Of a DNA stretch of 64,000 bases, positions 9,790-19,751 are shown piece by piece (positions within the stretch are counted from its first letter, which is position 1; each line of letters starts with the position of its first letter). The notes under the pieces were generated by a model, which saw only the letters and a list, made by a program, of their open reading frames with translations, had not been told where the DNA came from and searched no databases. Both the position numbers and the translations under genes were made by a program. The DNA is taken from positions 186,001 through 250,000 of the forward strand of contig JAJPEQ010000013.1 of assembly GCA_021166775.1 (NCBI GenBank), in the 5' to 3' direction. This DNA is from Comamonas sp. (GTDB lineage Bacteria > Pseudomonadota > Gammaproteobacteria > Burkholderiales > Burkholderiaceae_C).

Positions 9790-10554
9790 CTACGCCGCCG
9801 GGCTGAACAGGTCCACGCGGTCGGTGATGATGCCGTCGGTGCCTAGGTCGATCAGCCGCTGGGCGGCCCACTCGTCATTGACCGTGTAGCTGCTGCAGCG
9901 CAGGCCCGCGCTGTGCACGCGGGCCACCAGTTCCGCAGTCCACAGGGCATGGTTGAGCACCAACGCGCTGCAGCCGAGCTGCGATGCGGTCTGCAGGGCC
10001 TGGTCGCCCGTTTCGTCGGCGAATTGGTCCACGAGCAGGCCGCGCGGAATGTGCGGCGCGGCATCTTTCGCGCCCTGCAGCGAAGCGGGCTGGAACGAGG
10101 TGAACAGGGGCTGGACACGGCTGCGAGGCCAGATGCTGTTCATCAGAATGCCGACGGCGTGGCCGGTTTGCTCTTCCTGGCCGGGCGTGGGCTTGATTTC
10201 CACGTTCAGCTGCAGGTGGCTCGCCAGGCACCAGCGGGCGACCGCCTGCAGCGTGGGCAGCGGCTCGCCCGCATAGGCGCGCGAATGCCAGCTGCCGGCA
10301 TCGAGCTGCGCCAGTGCGCCCCAGGGCTGTTCGCCGCTGCTGCCGCTGCCGTTGGTGGTGCGATCGAGCAGTGTGTCGTGCATCAGGAACACGACGCCGT
10401 CGGCCGACAGTTTGGCGTCGCATTCGAACATCCGATAGCCGTGCGCCGCGCCCAGGCGAAACGCGGCGAGCGTGTTTTCGGGCGCGAGCCTGCCCGCGCC
10501 GCGGTGCGCGATCCAGCGTGGATAAGGCCAGTGGGGCAGGTTAGTGTTTGACAT
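9790..10554 (-). CDS. ugpQ: Glycerophosphodiester phosphodiesterase UgpQ
   Basis: A 254-residue cytosolic GDPD-fold enzyme that hydrolyses glycerophosphodiesters to glycerol-3-phosphate and an alcohol. The family motifs are present: AHRGAGRLAPENTLAAF near residues 17-33, the acidic pair in ECDAKLS, and MHDTLLDRTT. The length fits UgpQ. It is the last gene of ugpBAECQ, the same order as in Escherichia coli, so it probably processes diesters imported by the transporter. A copy of the dispersed 46-bp repeat separates it from ugpC. Confidence 0.93.
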   Translation of the reverse strand: MSNTNLPHWPYPRWIAHRGAGRLAPENTLAAFRLGAAHGYRMFECDAKLSADGVVFLMHDTLLDRTTNGSGSSGEQPWGALAQLDAGSWHSRAYAGEPLPTLQAVARWCLASHLQLNVEIKPTPGQEEQTGHAVGILMNSIWPRSRVQPLFTSFQPASLQGAKDAAPHIPRGLLVDQFADETGDQALQTASQLGCSALVLNHALWTAELVARVHSAGLRCSSYTVNDEWAAQRLIDLGTDGIITDRVDLFSPAA

Positions 10555-10555
10555 G

Positions 10556-10602
10556 AAATCGGCTTCAAAACCTTGTGTGACAAGCGCTGGAAGCTATCAA
10601 AC
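10556..10602 (-). repeat. Dispersed ~46-bp repeat, copy A
   Basis: Read on the minus strand it starts TTTGATAGCTTCCAGCGCTT and ends with GAAGCCGATTTC. It matches copies C and E in the blocks TTTGATAGC, AGCGCTTG and GCC.ATTT. It lies in the ugpC-ugpQ gap, immediately upstream of the ugpQ start codon. Confidence 0.75.
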
Positions 10603-10613
10603 CAGAGTATGCG

Positions 10614-11638
<1,025 letters not shown>

Positions 11639-11639
<1 letters not shown>

Positions 11640-12493
11640 TATTTTTCAGTATCGACGAGGCCCTTGACGAACCATTTCTGCATCAGGATGACGACGATGG
11701 CCGGCGGGATCATGGCCAGGATGGCGGTGGCCATGACCACGTTCCATTCGACGTAGATCTCGCCGAAGATGGCGCGCTTGATGCCCAGCACGATGGGGTA
11801 CATGTCTTCGCTCGTGGTGGCGATCAGCGGCCAGAGGTACTGGTTCCAGCCGTAGATGAACTGGATCACGAAGAGCGCGGCCATCGTGGTCTTGGACAGC
11901 GGCAGCAGGATGTCTCTGAAGAAGCGCATCGGCCCCGCGCCGTCGATGCGCGCGGCCTCGGCCAGCTCGTCGGGCACGGTCAGGAAGAACTGGCGAAACA
12001 AAAAGGTGGCCGTGGCCGAGGCGATCAGCGGCACCGTCAGGCCTGCGTAGGTGTTGATGAGGCGCAGGTCGGCCACCACCTGATAGGTCGGGCCGATACG
12101 CACCTCCACGGGCAGCATCAGCGTGATGAAGATCATCCAGAACACCAAGCCGCGAAACGGGAAGCGAAAGTACACGATGGCGAAGGCTGAGATGACCGAG
12201 ATGGCGATCTTGCCGAGAGCGATCACCATGGCCACGACGAAGCTGATCCACAGCATCGGCCAGCCCGGCGGGATGGTGCCGCCCGCCGCCACCTTGCCGC
12301 CCATGAGCGCCAGGGTGTAGCTGTTGACGATGTTGCCCCCGGGCACGAGCGAGAGCGGGTTGCTGCCGGTGATCTGCGCCGCGGTCTGCGTGCTGGCCAC
12401 GAAGGCCACGTAGACCGGGAAGGCGATGATCGCCACGCCGATGATGAGCACGGCGTGCGAGACGAGATCCAGGACGGGTCGGCGTTCGATCAT
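11639..12493 (-). CDS. ugpE: sn-glycerol-3-phosphate ABC transporter permease UgpE
   Basis: A 284-residue inner-membrane permease with six predicted helices. The EAA loop [17 protein letters not shown], which contacts the ATPase, lies near residue 190. The frame is open far upstream, but translation should begin at ATG 12493, which overlaps the ugpA stop codon by one base (TGATG) and gives the usual MIERRPVLD start. It pairs with UgpA as a heterodimeric channel. Confidence 0.94.
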
Positions 12494-13374
12494 CAGTACT
12501 GCACCTTCTTCTCGACGAAGCGGAATTGGAACACGGTGAGCAGGATGACAATGGCCATGAGCACCGCGGACTGCGCGGCCGAGCCGCCCATGTCCAGCGC
12601 CTTGAAGCCGTCGTAATAGACCTTGTAGACGAGGATGGACGTGTCCTTGCCGGGGCCGCCCTGGGTGGCGGCGTCGACGATGGCGAAGGTGTCGAAGAAC
12701 GCGTAGATCACGTTCATCACCAGCAGGAAGAAGGTGGTGGGCGAGAGCAGCGGAAAGACGATGCTCCAGAAGCGCCGCCAGGGCGTGGCGCCGTCGATCG
12801 TGGCCGCTTCGATCACCGAGGAGGGTACAGACTGCAGGCCCGCGAGGAAGAACAGGAAGTTGTAGGAAATCTGCTTCCAGACCGAGGCCATCACGATCAG
12901 CGCCATGGCGTCGGTGCCGCTCAGCAGATGGTTCCAATCGTAGCCCAGCGACTGCAGCGCATAGGCCACCACGCCCCAGGGCGAGGCGAACATCATCAGC
13001 CAGAGCACGCCCGCGACCACCGGGGCGACGGCGTAGGGCCAGATCAACAAGGTTTTGTAGATGGCCGCGCCGCGCACCACGCGGTTGGCCATGACGGCCA
13101 GCAGCAGCGCAATGCAGATGCCCAGCACCGCCACCATCAGCGAGAACGCGGCGGTGGTGTAGAACGAGCCGAGGTAGCTCGGGTCGTCCCACAGACGGCG
13201 GAAGTTTTCCATGCCGACGAACTCGCTGCTGGTGCCGAAGGCGTCCTCCTGCAGCACGCTCTGGTAGAGCGTCTGGGCAGCCGGCCAGAAAAAGAAGACC
13301 AGCACGATGGCCATCTGTGGCGCGACCAGCAGCCAGGGCAGCCAGGCCGATTTGAATCGAACGCGTTTTTCCAT
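12493..13374 (-). CDS. ugpA: sn-glycerol-3-phosphate ABC transporter permease UgpA
   Basis: A 293-residue permease with six predicted helices. The N-terminal helix ([20 protein letters not shown]) is at about residues 12-31 and the EAA motif is [18 protein letters not shown]. It is the partner of UgpE for glycerol-3-phosphate and glycerophosphodiester import. It follows ugpB after a 143-bp gap that contains a 12-bp perfect hairpin and a copy of the dispersed repeat. That gap could set lower expression of the permeases than of the binding protein. Confidence 0.94.
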   Translation of the reverse strand: MEKRVRFKSAWLPWLLVAPQMAIVLVFFFWPAAQTLYQSVLQEDAFGTSSEFVGMENFRRLWDDPSYLGSFYTTAAFSLMVAVLGICIALLLAVMANRVVRGAAIYKTLLIWPYAVAPVVAGVLWLMMFASPWGVVAYALQSLGYDWNHLLSGTDAMALIVMASVWKQISYNFLFFLAGLQSVPSSVIEAATIDGATPWRRFWSIVFPLLSPTTFFLLVMNVIYAFFDTFAIVDAATQGGPGKDTSILVYKVYYDGFKALDMGGSAAQSAVLMAIVILLTVFQFRFVEKKVQY

Positions 13375-13392
13375 GGCAAGCGGTGGGTGCGT

Positions 13393-13433
13393 GAGCTGCC
13401 AGCGCTTGCGAGCCGGCGCTGGATTGCTATCTT
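13393..13433 (-). repeat. Dispersed ~46-bp repeat, copy B (diverged)
   Basis: On the minus strand it reads GATAGCAATCCAGCGC, then a GC-rich loop and GCAAGCGCTGGCAGCTC. The blocks GATAGC, CCAGCGC and AAGCGCTGG match the other copies in order, although the GCC.ATTT end is lost. CCAGCGC and GCGCTGG form an internal inverted repeat. It lies between ugpB and ugpA. Confidence 0.5.
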
Positions 13434-13467
13434 TATTGAAGCATTAAGCGCTTGATGGATGGGCCAT

Positions 13468-13496
13468 GCTACCGGATTTCTATCAAATCCGGTAGC
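13468..13496 (-). promoter_or_regulatory. Perfect 12-bp intercistronic stem-loop between ugpB and ugpA
   Basis: GCTACCGGATTT (13468-13479) and AAATCCGGTAGC (13485-13496) are exact reverse complements around a 5-base loop. No U-run follows, so full termination is unlikely. A hairpin directly after the binding-protein gene commonly stabilises its mRNA or attenuates transcription of the permease genes. Confidence 0.6.
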
Positions 13497-13517
13497 AGGC
13501 GGCGGTCCAGGGGTGGC

Positions 13518-14834
13518 TCAGCCCCCGTTGGCCTTCTGGAAGCGCACCAGCTGTTCGTTGCCGCGCTTGACCGCGGCATCGAGCGCTTCCTTGGCGCTCT
13601 TCTTGCCGGACCAGATGTTCTCGGTTTCCTCGTCGATGATGGTGCGAATCTGCACGAAATTGCCGACGCGGATCCCGCGCGACTTGTCGGTTGTCTTGCG
13701 GATCATCTGCTGCACCGCCACGTCGGCGCCGGGGTTCTTGGCGTAGAAGCCGGATTTCTCGGTCAGCTCGTACGCGGCCTTGGTCACCGGCAGATAGCCC
13801 GTGCGCTGGTGGCTGGCGGCCGCCACCTCGGGCTTGGCCAGGTAGCTCAGAAACTCGCCCACGCCCTTGTACACGTCGTTCTTCTTGCCGGACATCACCC
13901 AGAGGCTGGCGCCGCCGATCACGGAGTTCTGCGGCGCGCCGGGTACGTCGGGATAGTAGGGCAGGGTGCTCACGCCGAAGTCGAACTTGGCGTTGCGCTT
14001 GAGGTTGCCCAGCAGGCCGGCCGAGGCCGTGGCCATGGCGCATTCACCCGAGACGATGGTGGCGTCCGCCGCGTTGTTGCGGCCCTTGTAGACGAACAGG
14101 CCCTGCTTGGCCATGTTGGCCAGATTCTCGAAGTGGCGCACGTGCAGCGGGCTGTTGAACTGCAGCCGTGTGCCCAGGCCGCCAAAGCCGTTGTTCAGCG
14201 ACGAGAACAGCACGTTGTGCCAGGCCGAGAAGTTCTCCAGCTGGGTCCAGCTGATCCAGCTCGTGGTGAACGGGCATTTCTGGCCTGCCGCCTTGAGCTT
14301 GCCCGCGGCCAGCACCACCTCGGGCCAGGTTTTCGGCGGCTTGTCGGGATCCATCCCCGCGGATTTGAACGCGTCCTTGTTGTAGTAGAAGACCGCCGTG
14401 GAGCTGTTGAACGGCATGCTCAGCATCTGGCCGTTGGGCGCGGTGTAGTAGCCGGCCACGGCGGGCACGTAGGCGTTGGGGTCGAAGCTCACGCCCGCCA
14501 TCTTCATGACTTCGGCCACGGGCTTGATCGCGCCCTTGCTGGCCATCATCGTGGCCGTGCCGACCTCGAACACCTGCAGGATGTCGGGCGCGTTGCCCGC
14601 GCGGAAGGCGGCGATGGCCGCCGTCATGGATTCGTCGTAGCTGCCCTTGAACGTCGGGACCACCTTGTAGTCCTTTTGGCTGGCGTTGAACTGGTTGGCC
14701 AGGTCTGTGACCCACTCGCCCAGCGCGCCGCCCATCGAGTGCCACCACTGGATTTCGGTCTGGGCGTGCGCGGGTACGGTCATCGCCATCGACAGCATCG
14801 TGGCGCCAGCCAGCGCCAGGGGTTTGAATCGCAT
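13518..14834 (-). CDS. ugpB: sn-glycerol-3-phosphate ABC transporter substrate-binding protein UgpB
   Basis: A 438-residue periplasmic binding protein with a Sec signal peptide (residues 1-25, cleavage after AHA in VPAHAQTE). The family features WWHSMGG near the mature N-terminus, GSYDESMTAAIAAFRAG, and a C-terminal DAAVKRGNEQLVRFQ are present. It captures glycerol-3-phosphate or glycerophosphodiesters and hands them to UgpAE. ATG at 14834 has a strong AAGGAG five bases upstream. It is the first gene of the operon. I looked for a Pho box upstream and found none that convinces. Confidence 0.94.
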   Translation of the reverse strand: MRFKPLALAGATMLSMAMTVPAHAQTEIQWWHSMGGALGEWVTDLANQFNASQKDYKVVPTFKGSYDESMTAAIAAFRAGNAPDILQVFEVGTATMMASKGAIKPVAEVMKMAGVSFDPNAYVPAVAGYYTAPNGQMLSMPFNSSTAVFYYNKDAFKSAGMDPDKPPKTWPEVVLAAGKLKAAGQKCPFTTSWISWTQLENFSAWHNVLFSSLNNGFGGLGTRLQFNSPLHVRHFENLANMAKQGLFVYKGRNNAADATIVSGECAMATASAGLLGNLKRNAKFDFGVSTLPYYPDVPGAPQNSVIGGASLWVMSGKKNDVYKGVGEFLSYLAKPEVAAASHQRTGYLPVTKAAYELTEKSGFYAKNPGADVAVQQMIRKTTDKSRGIRVGNFVQIRTIIDEETENIWSGKKSAKEALDAAVKRGNEQLVRFQKANGG

Positions 14835-15133
14835 GAATGCTCCTTGTGGATGTGAGATCGGTGCGGTGCGGCGCCGCGCCGCAGTGCCGCCTTCATGAGG
14901 CCGATCACGCTTTTTCGCACAGTGCCATGCGGCGCGCAATCGGGTTTACCCGCCGGAAATTGTGTCAGGGATGGATGGCGTTTCAACCGTGTTCACCCAC
15001 GGTGAATGCGGCGATCCGCGCGCGGTCTGGCAGGGGGCTGCGTGATGCCGTCATTGGTGCGGTGCACAATCGCGCCTTTGCAAGCCGTTTTTCAATGCCT
15101 GCCCGCAGGCGCCATAACTATCGGAAGTGCATC
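14835..15133. other. Divergent intergenic region ugpB / serA
   Basis: A 299-bp gap that must hold promoters for both ugpB (leftward) and serA (rightward). I see no clear sigma-70 pair. The one regular feature is a perfect inverted repeat TTCACC-CAC-GGTGAA at 14992-15006, a possible operator. No coding sequence is supported here. Confidence 0.4.
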
Positions 15134-16363
15134 ATGCCCAAGACGTCCCTGGACAAAAGCAAAATCAAGTTTCTGCTGCTGGAAGGCATCCACCAGTGCG
15201 CGGTGGATGCCCTGCGAGCGGCGGATTACACCAACGTAGAACTGCTGCCTCGCGCGCTGGAAGGGCAGGAGCTGCTCGACAAGATCGCGGACGTGCACTT
15301 CGTCGGCGTGCGCTCGCGCACCCAGCTCACCGCCGAGGTGCTGGCGCATGCGCACAAGCTGGTGGCCGTCGGGTGCTTTTGCATCGGCACCAACCAGGTC
15401 GATCTGAACGCGGCGCGCGAGAAGGGCATCGCGGTCTTCAACGCCCCGTATTCCAACACCCGCTCGGTCGCCGAGCTGGTGCTGGCCGAAGCCATCCTGC
15501 TGCTGCGCGGCATCCCCGCGCGCAACGCGGCGGCGCACCGTGGCGGCTGGCTCAAGAGTGCCGAGAACTCGCACGAGGCGCGTGGCAAGACGCTGGGCAT
15601 CGTCGGCTATGGCGCGATCGGCTCGCAGCTTTCGGTGCTGGCCGAGAGCCTGGGCATGCACGTGATCTTTCACGACGTCGTCGCCAAGCTGCCGCTGGGC
15701 AACGCGCACCAGGTCGAGTCGCTCAAGGCGCTGCTGGCGCAGAGCGACATCGTGAGCCTGCACGTGCCGCAGCTGCCCTCCACCCAATGGATGATCGGCG
15801 AGGCCGAGATCGCCGCGATGAAGCCCAACAGCATTCTCATCAACGCCTCGCGCGGCACCGTGGTGCGCATCGAGCCGCTGGCCGAGGCCATCAGGGAAAA
15901 GCGCCTCGTGGGCGCGGCGGTGGACGTGTTCCCGGTCGAGCCCAAGAGCACCAAGGACGAGTTCGTCTCGCCGCTGCGCGGGCTGGACAACGTCATCCTC
16001 ACACCCCACATCGGCGGCTCCACGCTGGAGGCGCAGGCCAACATCGGCCTGGAGGTGGCGGCCAAGCTCATTACCTACAGCGACACCGGCGCCAGCACCT
16101 CCTCGGTCAATCTGCCCGAGGTGGCGCTGCCCGCGCACCCGGGCAAGCACCGCGTGCTGCACATCCACCGCAACATTCCCGGCGTGATGTCCGAGATCAA
16201 CCGCATCCTCTCGGACGGCGAGGTGAACATCTCCGCGCAGTTCCTGCAGACGCGCGACAACGTCGGCTATGTCGTCGTCGACCTGGATGCGCGCTCGTCC
16301 GACATGGCGCTGGAAAAGCTCGCCAAGGTGCCCGGAACGATCCGCACGCGCGTGCTGTTCTGA
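15134..16363 (+). CDS. serA: D-3-phosphoglycerate dehydrogenase SerA
   Basis: A 409-residue enzyme that oxidises 3-phosphoglycerate to 3-phosphohydroxypyruvate, the first step of serine synthesis. The length and layout match the E. coli type: a split substrate domain, an NAD domain with GIVGYGAIGSQLSVLAE (about residues 155-171), the catalytic segment NASRGTVV and catalytic His in PHIGGSTLEAQ, and a C-terminal ACT domain (HIHRNIPGVMSEIN) that in homologues binds serine for feedback inhibition. ATG 15134 (MPKTSLDKSK) has GGAAG upstream. The frame is open for 99 codons further upstream without support. Confidence 0.95.
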   Translation: MPKTSLDKSKIKFLLLEGIHQCAVDALRAADYTNVELLPRALEGQELLDKIADVHFVGVRSRTQLTAEVLAHAHKLVAVGCFCIGTNQVDLNAAREKGIAVFNAPYSNTRSVAELVLAEAILLLRGIPARNAAAHRGGWLKSAENSHEARGKTLGIVGYGAIGSQLSVLAESLGMHVIFHDVVAKLPLGNAHQVESLKALLAQSDIVSLHVPQLPSTQWMIGEAEIAAMKPNSILINASRGTVVRIEPLAEAIREKRLVGAAVDVFPVEPKSTKDEFVSPLRGLDNVILTPHIGGSTLEAQANIGLEVAAKLITYSDTGASTSSVNLPEVALPAHPGKHRVLHIHRNIPGVMSEINRILSDGEVNISAQFLQTRDNVGYVVVDLDARSSDMALEKLAKVPGTIRTRVLF

Positions 16364-16379
16364 AGGGGAAGGCAGGGTG

Positions 16380-16823
16380 GTGCCCGAGTGCCCGCTGTGC
16401 CTTGCCGACGGCGGGCGGCTCGTCTGGCGCGGCGCCCGCCTGCGCGTGATCCATGCCGACGAGCCGGGGCATGCGGCGTTCTACCGCGTGATCTGGAACG
16501 CGCATGTGCCGGAATTCTCCGACCTCCCGCCCCGTGAGCGCGAGCACTGCATGCAGGCCGTGGTGCTGGTGGAGCAGGTCCTGCGCGAGCAGCTTGCGCC
16601 CGCCAAGATCAATCTGGCCGCGCTGGGCAACAAGGTGGCGCATCTGCATTGGCATGTGATCGCCCGCTTCGACTGGGACAGTCATTTCCCGGATGCCGTC
16701 TGGGGCGCCGCGCTGCGCGCGCAAGACACTGACCGCGTTGCGGCCATGGCAGCGCGCCAGCCCATGGTGCATGATGCGCTGCGTTCGCGCCTCGATGCTT
16801 GGGCGCAAAAGCAACTTGTTTGA
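16380..16823 (+). CDS. HIT-family nucleotide-binding protein
   Basis: A 147-residue histidine-triad protein. The triad HLHWHVIARF carries the H-x-H-x-H active site of nucleotide hydrolases or transferases that act on adenylylated substrates. An N-terminal ECPLC is also present. The start is one of two adjacent GTG codons (16377 or 16380); GGGGAAGG upstream is better spaced for 16380. The stop codon TGA lies inside a copy of the dispersed repeat (TTTGATAGC), so the last residues were probably set by repeat insertion. The exact substrate cannot be told. Confidence 0.85.
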   Translation: MPECPLCLADGGRLVWRGARLRVIHADEPGHAAFYRVIWNAHVPEFSDLPPREREHCMQAVVLVEQVLREQLAPAKINLAALGNKVAHLHWHVIARFDWDSHFPDAVWGAALRAQDTDRVAAMAARQPMVHDALRSRLDAWAQKQLV

Positions 16824-16864
16824 TAGCTGCAAGCGCTTGCTGTACAAGGATTTGCGGCGTATTT
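16819..16864 (+). repeat. Dispersed ~46-bp repeat, copy C
   Basis: It begins TTTGATAGCTGCAAGCGCTT, continues through ACAAGG, and ends GGCGTATTTG. It matches copy A closely over its whole length. Its first bases supply the TGA stop of the HIT gene, and it fills most of the gap before the DUF971 gene. Confidence 0.75.
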
Positions 16865-16889
16865 GACCTTGATACCGTTAGACAAGACC

Positions 16890-17309
16890 ATGGCAGACCA
16901 GACCACCGGCACCCCCATGCCCACGTCCATCACCGTTCACCAGGCTTCCCGCGTTCTCGAAATTTCATTTTCCAGCGGCGAGCATTTCAAGATTCCGCTC
17001 GAATTGATGCGCGTGTATTCACCCTCGGCGGAGGTCACGGGCCACGGACCGGGCCAGGAAGTGCTGCAGACGGGCAAGCGCGAAGTGACCGTGAACGACA
17101 TCGAACCCATGGGCAACTACGCCATCCGCCCCATCTTTTCCGATGGGCACGACAGCGGCCTGTTCACCTGGAGCTACCTTTACAAGCTCGGGCGGGAGCA
17201 GGATGCCCTTTGGGCCACCTACCTGCAGCGCCTCGAAGAGGCTGGCGCCAACCGCGACACGCCCATGATCCGCAGGGGCGCCACGGTGTCGAAAAAGAAA
17301 GAGCATTGA
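16890..17309 (+). CDS. DUF971 (gamma-butyrobetaine hydroxylase-like N-terminal) domain protein
   Basis: A 139-residue soluble protein with the DUF971 pattern: [25 protein letters not shown], then [23 protein letters not shown] at about residues 80-102. In iron-sulfur proteins and gamma-butyrobetaine hydroxylases this fold is an accessory domain; a role in metal-cluster handling is suggested but not shown for stand-alone members. It sits before ubiE, as often in betaproteobacteria. ATG 16890 was chosen; ATG 16917 is an alternative. Confidence 0.88.
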   Translation: MADQTTGTPMPTSITVHQASRVLEISFSSGEHFKIPLELMRVYSPSAEVTGHGPGQEVLQTGKREVTVNDIEPMGNYAIRPIFSDGHDSGLFTWSYLYKLGREQDALWATYLQRLEEAGANRDTPMIRRGATVSKKKEH

Positions 17310-17406
17310 TGGCGGCGGGCGTCGATTCAACGAAATAGCGACACATGACCGGGGGATACCCCGGGGTGTCACTGCATTTGTCGCATCCCTCGCCTACGAT
17401 GGCGGC

Positions 17407-18138
17407 ATGGGAACGACACATTTCGGGTTTCAGGCGGTGGACGAGCGTGACAAGGCACGGCGCGTGCGCGGTGTCTTCGATTCGGTCGCGCCACGCTATG
17501 ACCTGATGAACGACCTGATGTCCGGCGGCCTGCACCGCCTGTGGAAGGCGGCCACCGTGATCGCCGCCCACGTGCGCGAGGGCGATCGGGTGCTCGATAT
17601 CGCCGGCGGCACGGGCGATCTGGCGCTGGCGTTCGCGAAGCAGGTGGGCGCAAGCGGCGAGGTCGTGCACACCGACATCAACGAAGCCATGCTGCGCACC
17701 GGGCGCGATCGGCTTATCGACCGGGGCTTCGTGTTGCCCACCGTGGTCTGCGATGCCGAGCAGTTGCCGTTTGCGGATGGCTACTTCGACCTGGTGAGCG
17801 TCGCCTTCGGACTGCGCAACATGACGCACAAGGAGCGGGCGATCGCCGAAATGGCCCGCGTGCTCAAGGACGGGGGCCGTCTGCTGGTGCTGGAATTTTC
17901 CAAGGTGGCCGCGCCTTTGAGAAAAATCTACGACGTGTATTCCTTTCAGGTGCTGCCGCGTTTAGGCAAGTGGGTGGCCGGTGATGCCGAGAGCTACCGC
18001 TATCTTGCCGAATCGATACGCATGCATCCCGGGCAGGAGGAACTTAAAGCCCTGATGCAACACCATGGATTTGGGCATGTCGATTTTCACAACATGACCG
18101 GCGGCGTGGTGGCGCTGCATGTGGGCGTGAAGTGCTGA
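17407..18138 (+). CDS. ubiE: Ubiquinone/menaquinone C-methyltransferase UbiE
   Basis: A 243-residue class I SAM-dependent methyltransferase that C-methylates the benzoquinol ring in ubiquinone synthesis (demethylmenaquinol in organisms that make menaquinone). It shows the UbiE signatures [19 protein letters not shown] (about residues 22-40), SAM motif [13 protein letters not shown] near 61, and [12 protein letters not shown]. It is the first of the ubiE/ubiJ/ubiB genes, all on the plus strand with short gaps. Confidence 0.96.
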   Translation: MGTTHFGFQAVDERDKARRVRGVFDSVAPRYDLMNDLMSGGLHRLWKAATVIAAHVREGDRVLDIAGGTGDLALAFAKQVGASGEVVHTDINEAMLRTGRDRLIDRGFVLPTVVCDAEQLPFADGYFDLVSVAFGLRNMTHKERAIAEMARVLKDGGRLLVLEFSKVAAPLRKIYDVYSFQVLPRLGKWVAGDAESYRYLAESIRMHPGQEELKALMQHHGFGHVDFHNMTGGVVALHVGVKC

Positions 18139-18172
18139 TGTCTTTTTTGAAACCTGGGTGGATGAGGAAACT

Positions 18173-19162
18173 ATGAAACAACTGTGGTCTGTGGTTCTGG
18201 TGACGCTGCTCACGCTGGTGTACGCCGACGCAGAGGCAGCACGATTGGGTGGCGGGCGCTCGGTCGGCCGCCAATCGGCCAATGTGACGCAACGCGAAGC
18301 GGTACGCGCGCCGGCTCAGGCGCCCAATGGGGCGCAGGACGCTGCCAGCAGCACCAGCGCGGCCAAGTCGGCCAGTGCGGCCAATACCGCGACGCGCAAG
18401 CCGTGGGCGGGGATGCTGGGTGGCCTGGCGGCCGGCCTGGGGCTGGCCTGGCTGGCCAGTGCGCTGGGGCTGGGGGCGGAATTTGGCCACTTCCTGCTGA
18501 TCGCCTTGGTGGTTCTGGTGGGCCTGGCGCTCGTGCGCGTGCTCATGCGGCCCCGCCCTGCGGGGGCGGCCGCGTCATCGCCGTTTGCCTTCCAGGGGGC
18601 GGGCGCCACGCCTGCGGCGTCCGAACGCATGCCGGGCCAGTACAACCCGGCCAAGGTGGGCAACGACGCATCGGCGCGGCCGTGGGAAGATCCGCGCATG
18701 GCCTTCGATGCCGCCCCGGCGGCGGGCGGTGCCAACATAGGCTCGGCCCTGACCGGGGCGCAGGGCTGGGGGATTCCCGCGGACTTTGATGTCCACGGCT
18801 TCCTGGAGGCGGCCAAGCGCAACTTCACCACGCTGCAGTCGGCGTGGGATCGCAGCGACTTCGCCACCTTGCGCTCGATGATGACCGACAGCATGCTCGA
18901 CGAGGTGCGCAGCCAGCTCAAGGAACGCGAGCAGCAGCGCGGCGCGCAGGAGCCGAACCGGACCGACGTGCTCATGCTCGATGCCAAGCTGCTTGGCATC
19001 GAGGAGCTCGACGGCGAGTACATGGCCAGTGTCGAGTTCTCCGGCGTGATCCGAGAGGAAGTCTCCGCCGGCCCCAATCCCTTCCGCGAGGTCTGGAACA
19101 TGACCAAGCCCAAGGACGGCAAGAGCGGCTGGCTGGTGACGGGGCTGCAGGCATTGCAGTAG
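18173..19162 (+). CDS. Tim44-like domain membrane protein
   Basis: A 329-residue protein with an N-terminal signal-type helix (residues 1-22), an Ala/Ser-rich linker, two adjacent membrane helices (about 75-120: MLGGLAAGLGLAWLASALG, then FLLIALVVLVGLALVRVLM) and a C-terminal Tim44-like domain from about 190 (FLEAAKRNFTTLQSAWDRSD). The domain resembles mitochondrial Tim44 and bacterial homologues that bind membranes. GAGGAA precedes ATG 18173. It lies between ubiE and ubiJ, which suggests but does not show a link to the membrane-bound quinone pathway. Confidence 0.85.
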   Translation: MKQLWSVVLVTLLTLVYADAEAARLGGGRSVGRQSANVTQREAVRAPAQAPNGAQDAASSTSAAKSASAANTATRKPWAGMLGGLAAGLGLAWLASALGLGAEFGHFLLIALVVLVGLALVRVLMRPRPAGAAASSPFAFQGAGATPAASERMPGQYNPAKVGNDASARPWEDPRMAFDAAPAAGGANIGSALTGAQGWGIPADFDVHGFLEAAKRNFTTLQSAWDRSDFATLRSMMTDSMLDEVRSQLKEREQQRGAQEPNRTDVLMLDAKLLGIEELDGEYMASVEFSGVIREEVSAGPNPFREVWNMTKPKDGKSGWLVTGLQALQ

Positions 19163-19193
19163 CCCGCGCCCAAACGGGGAATAATCGGGGACC

Positions 19194-19751
19194 ATGAAAC
19201 CACGGTCCCCTTTTTCTTGGCTGCACGAATTGACGCAACGCCTGCCCAGGCCCCCCGCGGCGCCCGATTGGCTGGTGCAGGGCGTGCAGCATCGCCTCGT
19301 GCTGTGGGTCAACCACGTATTGATGCAGGAGCCGCAGGCCATGCAGCGGCTCGCGCGCCAGCGCGGCCGCGTGGCGCGCGTGCAGTGGCGCGGATTCTTC
19401 ATGGCGCTGCAGGTCACCCCGGCAGGTCTGCTGGATCTGGCGCCGATGGGGGCGGTGGTGGATCTGCGCGTTGAGTTGACCCAGGCGTCGCCGTTCGGAC
19501 TGGCGCGTGAGGCGCTCGCCGGAGAGCGTCCCGCGATCCGCATCGAAGGGGATGTGCAGCTGGCCAGCGATATCCAGTGGCTGGCCGAAAATCTGCGCTG
19601 GGATGTCGAGGAAGACCTGGCGCGCATGGTCGGCGATGCGCCCGCGCATGCCATCGCTTCGGCGGCGCGGCGCGTGCACGTCGCGCTGCGCCGCTTTGTG
19701 GGCGGACGCGGCCGTGCGTCGGCGTCCACGGCGGGGCACGGGGCTGCATGA
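19194..19751 (+). CDS. ubiJ: Ubiquinone biosynthesis accessory factor UbiJ
   Basis: A 185-residue protein with an SCP2-type lipid-binding N-terminal region and the UbiJ C-terminal region ([20 protein letters not shown], then [16 protein letters not shown]). UbiJ binds ubiquinone intermediates with UbiK and scaffolds the soluble ubiquinone-synthesis complex. The TGA overlaps the ubiB start codon (ATGA), so the two are coupled. Gene order ubiE-(Tim44)-ubiJ-ubiB supports the call despite low sequence conservation in the family. Confidence 0.88.
   Translation: MKPRSPFSWLHELTQRLPRPPAAPDWLVQGVQHRLVLWVNHVLMQEPQAMQRLARQRGRVARVQWRGFFMALQVTPAGLLDLAPMGAVVDLRVELTQASPFGLAREALAGERPAIRIEGDVQLASDIQWLAENLRWDVEEDLARMVGDAPAHAIASAARRVHVALRRFVGGRGRASASTAGHGAA

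Noticed and set aside
14842-15133. Pho box upstream of ugpB
   Set aside because: I looked for CTGTCAT-type direct repeats because ugp is PhoB-controlled in E. coli; no pair with suitable spacing is present.
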